A DNA stretch of 64,000 nt from Methylobacterium sp. NEAU K (GTDB lineage Bacteria > Pseudomonadota > Alphaproteobacteria > Rhizobiales > Beijerinckiaceae): assembly GCF_030700285.1 (NCBI RefSeq), contig NZ_JAUYZJ010000016.1, forward strand, positions 1 to 64,000, given 5' to 3'. The notes under the pieces are model-generated. The model had not been told where the DNA came from, searched no databases, and was given only the letters and a program-made list of their open reading frames with translations. Both the position numbers and the translations under genes were made by a program. Shown here one piece after another: positions 29,456 through 37,373 of the stretch. Positions within the stretch are counted from its first letter, which is position 1; every line of letters starts with the position of its first letter.

Positions 29456-30344
29456 GACTGACCTCAGCCGGCGCAAGGCGCCGGCCGGGGCCGATCCCGG
29501 TCGGTCCCGATCCGTCGCCCGAATCGCTGCCGCGGCCGGGGCCCTGGTCCTGCTCGCCCTTCCGACGGATGCGCCGCGGGCGCTGGATGCCAGCATTCGC
29601 ATGCCGGTCCAGGTGCCGGTGGCGGATAAGGGCTATCGCTCAGCCAAGGACGCACTCCGGGCCGGCGTGCGCGAGTACAACGCGGGCGACAAGCAGGGTG
29701 CCGCCCGTGCGCTCGAATACGCCGCCGGGCAGGGCCACGCCCTCGCTCTGTGGAAGCTCGGCCGGATGTACGCCGACGGCGACGGCGTGCCCCACGACGA
29801 CCTGAAGGCGTTCGAGTTCTTCTCCCGGATCGCCGATGCGAGCACGGACGATGGGCCCGATCCACAGAACTCGGCGGTGACGGGCAGCGCCTTCACGGCG
29901 CTGGGCACCTACTTCCTTGAGGGAATCAAGGGCACCTACGTGCGCCCGAACCCAGAGCGCGCCTACGACATGTTCAACTACGCGGCATCGTATTACGGCG
30001 ACCCGAACGCGCAGTACAATCTCGCCCGGCTCTACCTCGACGGTAACGGCGTCGAGGCCGACCCGCGACAGGCCGCGCGCTGGTTCAACCTCGCCGCCGA
30101 GAAGGGCCACCACCCGGCGCAGGCGCTGCTCGGCGACATCCTCGTCAATGGGCTCGGCGGCGTGCCGATCCAGCGCGTGAAGGGCCTGATGTGGCTCTCT
30201 CTCGCTCGCGAGGGTGCGGAGGGCCGCAAGGACGACTGGATCGTGGCGCTCTACGAGAAGAACTGGGCGGCCGCCAACGAGGACGATCGGTCCGAAGCGC
30301 AGACGCAGCTCCAGACCGTGGGCTCGATCCGGCGGCGGCACTGA
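29442..30344 (+). CDS. exoR: ExoR-like periplasmic Sel1-repeat protein
   Basis: The 300-aa exported protein has a basic N-terminus and hydrophobic segment (about 24-46), then Sel1-like repeats: G-H-A-L-A-L-W-K-L-G-R-M-Y-A-D-G-D-G-V, A-Q-Y-N-L-A-R-L-Y-L-D-G-N-G-V and H-P-A-Q-A-L-L-G-D-I-L. The order and spacing match rhizobial ExoR, which inhibits the ExoS-ChvI two-component system controlling exopolysaccharide and motility. No exoS or chvI lies in the window. It starts inside ilvD, so expression is probably tied to ilvD. Confidence 0.82.
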   Translation: MRTSRTDLSRRKAPAGADPGRSRSVARIAAAAGALVLLALPTDAPRALDASIRMPVQVPVADKGYRSAKDALRAGVREYNAGDKQGAARALEYAAGQGHALALWKLGRMYADGDGVPHDDLKAFEFFSRIADASTDDGPDPQNSAVTGSAFTALGTYFLEGIKGTYVRPNPERAYDMFNYAASYYGDPNAQYNLARLYLDGNGVEADPRQAARWFNLAAEKGHHPAQALLGDILVNGLGGVPIQRVKGLMWLSLAREGAEGRKDDWIVALYEKNWAAANEDDRSEAQTQLQTVGSIRRRH

Positions 30345-30406
30345 GCGCTCTCAACCGAAGCGGAGGCCGGTCCGGCAAACGCGAGCGCGTCACAACGACG
30401 ATTTGA

Positions 30407-30441
30407 GGCCGGATCCGATCGCGGCGCGATCGGGTCCGGCC
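30407..30441. terminator. Bidirectional terminator hairpin between exoR and GST gene
   Basis: Two 16-nt arms (30407-30422 and 30426-30441) pair with a single G-U wobble and a 3-nt loop. The hairpin sits between convergent genes. No long T-tract follows on either side. Confidence 0.7.
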
Positions 30442-30470
30442 TTGAGGCTGCCCGGCCCGGGCGCCCCGGT

Positions 30471-31097
30471 TCAGCCCTTCTTGGCGTCCTGGGCGGACTG
30501 GAACGACGGACGTGCCAGGGTCGAGGCGACGTAGGCCGCGAGCTTGGGCCAGCGACCGGCGTCGATCTCGGCGCCCGCCAACTGGAAATTGTAGAACCCC
30601 GTCGCGATCGAGATATCCGCGATGCTGAAGGCGTCGCCCACCAGGAACGCGCCCGAGATCTCCCGCTCGAGATAGTCGAAGAGCGGCGGCAGGTCCTTGT
30701 CGAGGGCCTGGGTCACCGCAGCCTCGTCGGTGGTCTTGCCCATCATGTTGGGCTTCAGGATCCGCTCGACGAACGGCACGATCAGCTTACCGAACAGCTC
30801 TGTGTCGCCGAACTTGTCGAACCAGACGGCGCGGCCGAGCGCCTGCGGATCGGCGGGGGCGAGTGCCGGCGTCGGGTGTTTCCGCTCGACGTACCAGAGG
30901 ATCGCGGACGAATCGGCCAGCTTGAAATCGCCGTCGGTGATGGCCGGGATCTTCCCGAGCGGGCTCGCCGCCTGGAAGTCCGCGTCCGGCGCGTGGAACA
31001 TCACGGGCCTGTGCTCGTAGGGTACGCCCTTCTCGTTGAGCGAGACCAGAACCTTGCGGACGAAGGGCGAGTAGCCGGTGCCGTAGACGATCATCAT
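30471..31097 (-). CDS. Glutathione S-transferase
   Basis: The 208-aa protein has an N-terminal thioredoxin-like domain (Y-S-P-F-V-R-K-V, P-L-G-K-I-P-A-I, D-S-S-A-I-L-W-Y) that binds glutathione. The C-terminal helical domain has F-S-I-A-D-I-S-I-A. The substrate is unknown; detoxification or stress roles are usual. The two adjacent ATG codons at 31097 and 31094 are both possible starts. Confidence 0.9.
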   Translation of the reverse strand: MMIVYGTGYSPFVRKVLVSLNEKGVPYEHRPVMFHAPDADFQAASPLGKIPAITDGDFKLADSSAILWYVERKHPTPALAPADPQALGRAVWFDKFGDTELFGKLIVPFVERILKPNMMGKTTDEAAVTQALDKDLPPLFDYLEREISGAFLVGDAFSIADISIATGFYNFQLAGAEIDAGRWPKLAAYVASTLARPSFQSAQDAKKG

Positions 31098-31167
31098 GAT
31101 TCCATCTGTGGAGAAACACGCCGGACTTCGAGCTCCCGGTCCGGCACGTGGGAGATAGGGCGCATCT

Positions 31168-31962
31168 TCAGGCCGCGGCCAGTTCCACCGTAACCGGCAC
31201 GTGATCGGAGGGCTTTTCGACGCCGCGCAGGTGCTTCTGCACCGAGGCCGAGACCAGCCGGTCGCAGGCTTGCGGCGAAAGCAGCAGGTGATCGATGCGG
31301 ATGCCGTCGTTCCGCTGCCAGCAGCCCGCCTGGTAATCCCAGAAGGAGTAGAGGCCATCGCGCGGGTCGCAGGCGCGCAGGCCGTCCGTATAGCCTTCGG
31401 CGAGGAGCGCGCGGAAGGCGGCCCGGGTCGAGCCGAGGAACAGCGCATCCGTCCGCCATGCCTCCGGGTTCGCCGCGTCGGCGGATTCCGGGATGACGTT
31501 GTAGTCGCCCGCAAGCACCACCGCGGTCTCGTCCGACAGGAGCGCGCGGGCGTGCAACCGAAGCCGCTTCAGGAAGGCGAGCTTGTAGGGGTATTTCGGG
31601 CTGTCTACCGGATTGCCGTTCGGCAGGTAGATCGACGCCACCCGCACCGGCTTCGCGCCCTCGCCGGAGATCAGGGCCTCGATGTACCGGGCCTGCTCGT
31701 CCGTGGCGTCGCCAGGCAGACCGCGCCGGACCTCGCTCAGGGCGAGCGGCGCGCGGACCAGGAGAGCTACCCCGTTGTAGGCCTTTTGGCCCAGCGTCTC
31801 GACTGCGTAGCCGGCGCCCTCGACCTCGGCGCGAGGGAACGCCTCGTCCTGGCACTTCAGCTCCTGCAGGCAGACCACGTCCGGCCGCGCCTCGTCCAGG
31901 AAACCGAGCAGGTGCGGCAGCCTCTGCTTGATCGAGTTGACGTTCCAGGTCGTGATCCGCAT
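31168..31962 (-). CDS. xthA: Exodeoxyribonuclease III
   Basis: The 264-aa AP endonuclease/3'-5' exonuclease acts in base-excision repair. It has W-N-V-N-S-I, L-Q-E-L-K-C-Q-D, G-D-Y-N-V-I-P, R-I-D-H-L-L and S-D-H-V-P-V, all the metal and catalytic motifs. The ATG at 31962 starts exactly at the conserved M-R-I-T-T-W-N-V-N-S. It diverges from the ceramidase-like gene over 94 bp. Confidence 0.93.
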   Translation of the reverse strand: MRITTWNVNSIKQRLPHLLGFLDEARPDVVCLQELKCQDEAFPRAEVEGAGYAVETLGQKAYNGVALLVRAPLALSEVRRGLPGDATDEQARYIEALISGEGAKPVRVASIYLPNGNPVDSPKYPYKLAFLKRLRLHARALLSDETAVVLAGDYNVIPESADAANPEAWRTDALFLGSTRAAFRALLAEGYTDGLRACDPRDGLYSFWDYQAGCWQRNDGIRIDHLLLSPQACDRLVSASVQKHLRGVEKPSDHVPVTVELAAA

Positions 31963-32056
31963 CGCCTCGCTTCCGGTCGCCGCCGGGCCGTCATCCGCGC
32001 TTCGCGCCGCGCTGACAAGGTCATCCTCACGCAAGGCCGCGGATCTAAGGCGCAGC

Positions 32057-32749
32057 ATGGCAGCGGACTGGTTCGAGCCTGTGAGGGCCTATTGCGAGCG
32101 GGGAGGGGCCGGCTTCTGGGCCGAGCCCGCCAACGCGCTGAGCAATGCCGCATTCCTGCTGGCCGCAGCCGCCGCGGCGCGCCGTGCCCGCGCGGCCGAT
32201 CCTCCGGATCGCGCCTGCCTGGGCCTCGCCGGGCTGATCGCGGTCGTCGCGGTCGGTTCTTTCCTGTTCCACACCTTGGCGGTCACCTGGGCGATGTTCG
32301 CCGACGTGATCCCGATCGCGCTGTTCATCTACGCCTATCTGGCGCTGGGCCTGCGCCGGTACCTGAGACTGGCCCCTGTCCGGGTGGCGGCGGCGACCGC
32401 CGGCTTCGCCCTGTTCGGTTTCGCGCTCACCCCGACCCTCGACGGGCTGAGCGGGGCGGACATGTCCGCCCTGACGGGCGGCTCGATCGATTACGTACCG
32501 GCCCTGCTGGCGCTGATCGGCGTCGCCCTGGCTTCGCTCAGGCGACCGGAGGCGCGCTTCGTCGGCACTGGCCGGCAACTCCTCGGGATCGCCGTGCTTT
32601 TCCTCATCTCGCTTGCGGCGCGGACCGTCGACCAGGCGGCCTGTTCCGTGCTGCCGACCGGCACGCACCCGTTCTGGCATGTCTTGAACGCCGTCGTGCT
32701 CTACGCGCTCGTCGTCACGGCGATCCGGCACCGCGAGACCGTCGGGTGA
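32057..32749 (+). CDS. Ceramidase-domain (CREST-type) membrane protein
   Basis: The 230-aa protein has about seven hydrophobic segments. It opens Y-C-E-R-G-G-A-G-F-W-A-E-P-A-N-A-L-S-N-A-A-F and has the metal-site residues G-S-F-L-F-H-T and F-A-D-V-I-P in the first half and H-P-F-W-H-V-L-N near the end. This is the alkaline ceramidase/CREST hydrolase pattern (Ser, Asp and three His). The substrate is unknown; an amide of a membrane lipid is likely. The ATG at 32057 starts the conserved part. Confidence 0.82.
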   Translation: MAADWFEPVRAYCERGGAGFWAEPANALSNAAFLLAAAAAARRARAADPPDRACLGLAGLIAVVAVGSFLFHTLAVTWAMFADVIPIALFIYAYLALGLRRYLRLAPVRVAAATAGFALFGFALTPTLDGLSGADMSALTGGSIDYVPALLALIGVALASLRRPEARFVGTGRQLLGIAVLFLISLAARTVDQAACSVLPTGTHPFWHVLNAVVLYALVVTAIRHRETVG

Positions 32750-32858
32750 GGCGGCCGGCGGCACCCGGCGGTTTCCTTGCGGGACGACCGGAATTCTTGC
32801 AGAAGTGCGCCGCAGCGGATGCCCGGAATGATGCGGGCGCCCGGGCACGGAAGGAATC

Positions 32859-34175
32859 ATGACAGTGAGCTACCGCATCGGCGTCGCCGGGCTCGGCACC
32901 GTCGGCGCGTCCGTCGTCCGGATGATCGCCCGCCGCCATGACGCACTCGTAGCGTCGGGCCTCGACCTACGGGTCGCCGCCGTGTCGTCGCGAGACCGCG
33001 GTCGCGACCGCGGACTCGACCTCGCCGACGTCGCGTGGTTCGACGATCCCGTGGCACTGGCGCGCTCGGGCGACATCGACTGCGTCGTCGAGCTGATCGG
33101 CGGCGCCGAGGGGCCGGCCAAGGCGGTGGTGGAGGCGGCACTCCAGGCCGGGAAGCCGGTGGTGACCGCCAACAAGGCCCTGCTCGCCCGCCACGGCGCG
33201 GTGCTGGCGGCGCTCGCCGAGGCGAAGGGCGTCGCGCTCGCCTACGAGGCGGCGGTGGCCGGCGGGATCCCGGTGATCAAGACCCTGCGCGAGGGCTTGC
33301 CTGGCAACGCCGTCTCGCGCGTTTATGGGATCCTCAACGGAACCTGCAACTACATCCTCAGCCGCATGGAGCGCGAGGGCCTGACCTTCGAGGCCTGCCT
33401 GAAGGACGCGCAGGCCCTGGGTTACGCCGAGGCGGACCCGACCTTCGACGTCGAGGGGTTCGACACCGCCCACAAGCTCGCCATCCTCACGAGCCTCGCC
33501 TTCGGCACCGCAGTCGACGCCGACGGCGTCTCGGTGGAGGGCATCTCCCGGGTGCAGCCCCTCGATCTGCGTATGGCGGACGAGCTCGGCTACCGGATCA
33601 AGCTGCTCGGCGTCGCGCAGCGCGCGGAGGCCGGCATCGAGCAGCGCGTCCATCCCACCATGGTGCCGAAATCCTCCGCGATCGCGCAGGTGATGGGCGT
33701 GACCAATGCGGTCACCATCGACGCCGACGCGGTCGGCGAGCTGACGCTGATCGGCCCCGGCGCCGGCGGCGAGGCCACGGCCTCCGCGGTGCTCGCCGAC
33801 GTCGCCGACGTGGCGCGCGGGATCGTCCGACCGACCTTCGGGGTGCCGGCCGCCGGGATGCGCGCGAGCGAGCGCGTCGAGATGCAGCGCCACGAGGGCG
33901 GCTATTACATCCGGCTCACCGTCCATGATCGCCCCGGCGTTGCGGCGGGCGTCGCACAGCGGATGGCCGAGCGCGAGATCTCTCTGGAGAGCATCCTGCA
34001 GCGCCGCACCGAGGGCGCCGAGACCGATCCGCGCGGACGCTCCGGCCGTCCGGTGCCGCTGGTGCTCATCACCTATGCCGCCACCGAAGGCAGCATCCGC
34101 GCCGCCCTCGACGCCATCGGGGCGGACGGCCTCCTGGCCGAGCCCCCCCAGCTGATCCGCATCGAGCGTGAATAA
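32859..34175 (+). CDS. hom: Homoserine dehydrogenase
   Basis: The 438-aa NAD(P)-dependent enzyme of threonine/methionine synthesis has the Rossmann motif G-V-A-G-L-G-T-V-G-A-S-V. G-I-L-N-G-T-C-N-Y-I-L and E-A-D-P-T-F-D-V-E-G-F-D are the substrate-site hallmarks. A C-terminal ACT domain (about 350-430) allows feedback control, probably by threonine. It is followed by glpX, as in many alphaproteobacteria. Confidence 0.95.
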   Translation: MTVSYRIGVAGLGTVGASVVRMIARRHDALVASGLDLRVAAVSSRDRGRDRGLDLADVAWFDDPVALARSGDIDCVVELIGGAEGPAKAVVEAALQAGKPVVTANKALLARHGAVLAALAEAKGVALAYEAAVAGGIPVIKTLREGLPGNAVSRVYGILNGTCNYILSRMEREGLTFEACLKDAQALGYAEADPTFDVEGFDTAHKLAILTSLAFGTAVDADGVSVEGISRVQPLDLRMADELGYRIKLLGVAQRAEAGIEQRVHPTMVPKSSAIAQVMGVTNAVTIDADAVGELTLIGPGAGGEATASAVLADVADVARGIVRPTFGVPAAGMRASERVEMQRHEGGYYIRLTVHDRPGVAAGVAQRMAEREISLESILQRRTEGAETDPRGRSGRPVPLVLITYAATEGSIRAALDAIGADGLLAEPPQLIRIERE

Positions 34176-34319
34176 GAGTGCATCTCCGGCGATGACAGGC
34201 TAAGCCTTAATGGAGGATATTTGATCGTCGTGCATGACGCGTAGGCTGAACAGCCGTCGGTCTACGACGTTCAAACCGGGATCCGACTTCAAGATCGGGC
34301 CTGGACAGAGGCAGGAAAC

Positions 34320-35303
34320 ATGGCTTTAGCCCCCAATTCCGGTTCGCGTGGCGTGCCGCGCACGCTCGCCCTCGAGCTTGCCCGCGTCACGGAGCGCGCC
34401 GCCATCGCGGCCGCGCGCCTGCGCGGCAAAGGCGACGAGAAGGCCGCCGACCAGGCGGCGGTCGACGCGATGCGCGCCGAACTCAACGCACTTCCGATCC
34501 GCGGGACCGTGGTGATCGGGGAGGGCGAGCGCGATCAGGCGCCGATGCTGTTCATCGGCGAGCAACTCGGGCAGGGCGAAGGGCCCGAGGTGGATATCGC
34601 CGTGGACCCCCTGGAGGGCACGACGCTCTGCGCCAAGGACATGCCCGGGGCGATCGCCGTGATGGCGATGGCCGAGCGCGGCTCGCTGCTGGCCGCGCCC
34701 GACGTCTACATGCAGAAGATCGCGATCGGCCCCGGCTACAGGCCCGGGCTGGTCGATCTCGACGCCAGCCCCGCCGACAACATCAACGCGCTCGCTCGGG
34801 CCAAGGGGGTCGAGCCCCGGCAGATCACCGCGCTGATCCTCGATCGCCCGCGCCATGCGGCCTTGATCGCCGAGGTGCGCGCGGCCGGCGCCGCGGTCCG
34901 GCTGATCTCGGATGGCGACATCGCCGGAATCATCTTTACCGCCAGTCCCGAGGAGACCGGCATCGACCTCTATCTCGGGACCGGAGCCGCTCCCGAGGGG
35001 GTCTTGGCCGCCGCAGCCATGCGGTGCATCGGTGGCCAGATGCAGGGGCGCCTGATTCTTGATACGCCCGAGCGCCGGCGCCGCGCCGCCGAGATGGGAA
35101 TCGAGGACCTCGACCGGAAATACGATCTCGTCGATCTCGCCAGCGGCGACGTTATCGTCGCCGCCACCGGCGTCACCGATGGCGCGCTCCTGCGCGGCGT
35201 CCGGTTTCGGCCCGATCGGATCCAGACGGAGACGGTTGTCTACCGGTCCGAGGCGGGCACGGTCCGGCGGATCCTCGGTGAGCACCGCCGCACCACGGCC
35301 TGA
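34320..35303 (+). CDS. glpX: Fructose-1,6-bisphosphatase class II
   Basis: The 327-aa metal-dependent phosphatase of gluconeogenesis has G-T-V-V-I-G-E-G-E-R-D, D-P-L-E-G-T-T-L-C-A-K and I-S-D-G-D-I-A-G-I. It may also act on sedoheptulose bisphosphate. It follows hom by 144 nt with its own SD (GGCAGGAAAC). The downstream recJ gene usual in relatives is missing. Confidence 0.94.
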   Translation: MALAPNSGSRGVPRTLALELARVTERAAIAAARLRGKGDEKAADQAAVDAMRAELNALPIRGTVVIGEGERDQAPMLFIGEQLGQGEGPEVDIAVDPLEGTTLCAKDMPGAIAVMAMAERGSLLAAPDVYMQKIAIGPGYRPGLVDLDASPADNINALARAKGVEPRQITALILDRPRHAALIAEVRAAGAAVRLISDGDIAGIIFTASPEETGIDLYLGTGAAPEGVLAAAAMRCIGGQMQGRLILDTPERRRRAAEMGIEDLDRKYDLVDLASGDVIVAATGVTDGALLRGVRFRPDRIQTETVVYRSEAGTVRRILGEHRRTTA

Positions 35304-35345
35304 CGCGCTCCATTGAGGCAGGTGAGGCGGTCGCACGCCAGCCCA

Positions 35346-35361
35346 TTCGCCCGATGGCGAA
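35346..35361. terminator. Small hairpin after glpX
   Basis: A 6-bp stem (TTCGCC/GGCGAA) with a CGAT tetraloop lies 43 nt after the glpX stop, in the convergent space before the L,D-transpeptidase gene. No T-tract follows; weak terminator at best. Confidence 0.3.
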
Positions 35362-35558
35362 CGAGGCGCCAGGTCTCGCTGCCACAGACGCTATCGTCTT
35401 CACACGCTGGCCCACGCGAGCCGCTCCGCGCGGCCTTTCGTGAGCGGGCTTTTGATCGATAGTTCGCCGCTGGATGAGGGCCGCGTCCGCGCAAATCGGC
35501 CGCGACCCGTTTCATTCCAACCCGGACCGCGCGGGCCGGGACCTGCGACGATCGCCGA

Positions 35559-36485
35559 TCAGTTCAGGACGACGACCTTGGTGCCGACGTTGACGCGGCT
35601 GAACAGGTCGATCGCATCCTGATTGATCATCCGGATGCAGCCTGACGAGACGCTCTTGCCGATCGAGAACGGCTCGAGGGTCCCGTGAATACGGAACAGC
35701 GTGTCCTTGTTGCCCTGCCACAGGTACATCGCCCGCGCGCCGAGGGGGTTGCGCAGGCCGCCCGCCACGCCGAGGCCACTCTGCAGCTTGTCGACCTCAC
35801 TGGCGAGTTTCGGGCTGCGGGCGATCATCTCCTTGGGCGGATACCAGTCGGGCCACGCCTGCTTCGAGTTGACCGTCGCGGTACCAGACCACGAGAAGCC
35901 CTGCTTGCCGACGCCGACACCGTAACGGCGGGCACGGCCGCCGGACTCGACCAGCGTGAGCTGGTGCGCACGCGGGTCGACGATGATGGTGCCAGGCTCG
36001 TAGGGGCCGTTGTAGGCAATCTCGTGCCTCAGGAAGGCGGGGTCCATCTTCTTGTAGTTGAAAGCCTGTACCGGATACACGTCGTCAGTGACCGGGCCGT
36101 AGGCCTTGGCGTAATCGATCGGCGCGTCATCCGGTGCACGGAGCACGGCCTTCGCCTTGGCGGCCTCGATCGGTGACAGACCTTCGGCCGGCTGTTCCGC
36201 CGCCTTTCGGGCCGGCATGGTCGGGTCCGCTTCCGGCGCGAAGGCCGGTGAGGCGGGGGCTGCCGGCGCTTGGCGGACCACCGGTGCACGCCCGGTATAG
36301 GGCAGGTAGCGGTCGCCGCGCCGCACGTAGAGCGCGCCGTTCTGATCCTGGTAGAGTTGGCCGTCGTCGCCGAACCCGTCGATGCCGGCATCGCCGACCG
36401 GGCCCCGGCCCTGGGCGTAAGCGGTCGATGCGAGTGCGAGGACGGTAAAGCCCGCCAAAAGGAGGCGGCGGATCGGGGCGGACAT
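35559..36485 (-). CDS. L,D-transpeptidase (ErfK/YbiS type)
   Basis: The 308-aa exported protein has a signal peptide cut after A-Y-A. A variable region with V-R-R-G-D-R-Y-L-P-Y follows. The YkuD domain (about 170-308) has I-I-V-D-P-R-A-H-Q-L-T-L-V, F-R-I-H-G-T and the active-site S-S-G-C-I-R. It is more compact than the enzyme at 12.2 kb and lacks its peptidoglycan-binding region. The ATG at 36485 has AGGGA about 10 nt upstream. Confidence 0.92.
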   Translation of the reverse strand: MSAPIRRLLLAGFTVLALASTAYAQGRGPVGDAGIDGFGDDGQLYQDQNGALYVRRGDRYLPYTGRAPVVRQAPAAPASPAFAPEADPTMPARKAAEQPAEGLSPIEAAKAKAVLRAPDDAPIDYAKAYGPVTDDVYPVQAFNYKKMDPAFLRHEIAYNGPYEPGTIIVDPRAHQLTLVESGGRARRYGVGVGKQGFSWSGTATVNSKQAWPDWYPPKEMIARSPKLASEVDKLQSGLGVAGGLRNPLGARAMYLWQGNKDTLFRIHGTLEPFSIGKSVSSGCIRMINQDAIDLFSRVNVGTKVVVLN

Positions 36486-36810
36486 GCTTCGGATTTCCCT
36501 GGATGGCGCGGCGACATCGAATCGTGCTGCGGCGCGCGATCGAGCGGGCCTGCACGAATACAAAGCCAAGCTCGTTCCAAGCCTTAGCAAATATCGCGTG
36601 GCACCGCCAAGTTCCGGGTATCCCGCCCGGACGATCTTCGGCAGGGGCGCCTGTGTTTCTCTTCGCCTGTGTTGCGTTCGTGCCTCAATGCGGGGTGCGG
36701 CTTGTTCACCCTGTCGGGCGATCCGGCGGGACGGCACGGGCTTCGGGCGGGATCGGCCTTGCGCCGGCCAGCAACAGGGGGTTGACGTTGGCCGCCGGCA
36801 TCCGGGCCGG
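36486..36810. other. 325-bp gap, no recognisable gene
   Basis: Divergent space between the L,D-transpeptidase gene and a small exported-protein gene. 36540-36610 is slightly AT-richer and may hold the transpeptidase promoter. No RNA or repeat is seen. Confidence 0.45.
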
Positions 36811-37053
36811 GTGAGGGCTGCGTCCGTGCGCGCGAGAATGTTACTGGGCGCGGCCGTCGCAGCCACCGCCTTGGGTTTCTGCCCGCCCGCGCAGGCGCGC
36901 CGTGCTGCCACACAGGAGCCGGCGAAGGTCGTGAACCCCGTCGGAGTCTGGACATCGGGAACGCGACCGGCGGGCGATTGCGGCCGCGCCCGGCGCAAAT
37001 TCTGGCTGCCCCAGGAAGGCTGGATCGTCCGAACGATCGGCTCCTGCCGCTGA
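36811..37053 (+). CDS. Small exported protein, unknown
   Basis: The 80-aa frame has a signal peptide (basic start R-A-A-S-V-R-A-R, hydrophobic A-A-V-A-A-T-A-L-G-F, cut near P-A-Q-A). The mature part of about 50 residues has two Cys and ends W-I-V-R-T-I-G-S-C-R. The GTG at 36811 gives a proper basic region; the ATG at 36838 would shorten it. No family is recognised. Confidence 0.55.
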   Translation: MRAASVRARMLLGAAVAATALGFCPPAQARRAATQEPAKVVNPVGVWTSGTRPAGDCGRARRKFWLPQEGWIVRTIGSCR

Positions 37054-37231
37054 CCGACCAGCGCCTCAGAATCGTGCGGCCCGCGACTGCCGTGCGCCCG
37101 ATTCATCGGCAAGCCTGCCTCGCTTGAGGGCATGACACGCACGCGGGATTGGCCCTGTTGCGCGCTCGCGCCGCGAGCGCGCCCGTACCGGCATGCCCGG
37201 CCCTGCGGGCAGACTTCCGTGGTGCCCGGGC

Positions 37232-37247
37232 TGGCACGCTTGCTGCA
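37232..37247 (+). promoter_or_regulatory. Sigma-54-like promoter before the nitrate transporter
   Basis: TGGCACGCTTGCTGCA has GG at 37233-37234 and GC at 37245-37246 with exactly 10 nt between, and matches the -24/-12 consensus except one base of the -12 block. Start of transcription would be near 37258. It overlaps one of the two hexaloop hairpins, so both cannot be used in the same transcript. Confidence 0.4.
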
Positions 37248-37294
37248 TTGCCGCAGAAGCCGCGCCTGCTGCGGCGGCGGAGCAACGGCGCTCC
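37243..37294 (+). promoter_or_regulatory. Candidate ANTAR-type (NasT-responsive) leader, hexaloop hairpins
   Basis: Two hairpins have 6-nt loops with A at position 1 and G at position 4, as in ANTAR target RNAs. CTGC-(ATTGCC)-GCAG is at 37243-37256 and GGAGC-(AACGGC)-GCTCC is at 37279-37294. A CGGAC/GTCCG stem (37301-37317) and a further stem (37332-37351) follow before the transporter ATG at 37374. In nitrate-assimilation leaders NasT/NasR binds such RNA and prevents termination. The second hairpin is the stronger one. Confidence 0.5.
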
Positions 37295-37373
37295 AAACAG
37301 CGGACGGTGTGAGTCCGGATCCCCGGCATGAGCGACCGCGTGACGGTTCGCCCTCTCAAGACGAGCACCAGCT

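Larger units (their letters stand above)
37054..37373. other. 320-bp leader region of the nitrate transporter
   Basis: The first half has no recognisable content. From 37232 it holds a sigma-54-like site, two hexaloop hairpins and two further stem-loops reaching to within about 22 nt of the transporter start. No small ORF with a credible SD is seen. Confidence 0.55.

Noticed and set aside
27452..29602. 716-aa minus-strand frame
   Set aside because: It is antisense to ilvD, whose cluster motifs are intact.
36484..36810. Upstream extension of the small exported-protein frame
   Set aside because: The extension has no protein-like pattern and would hide the signal peptide inside the chain.
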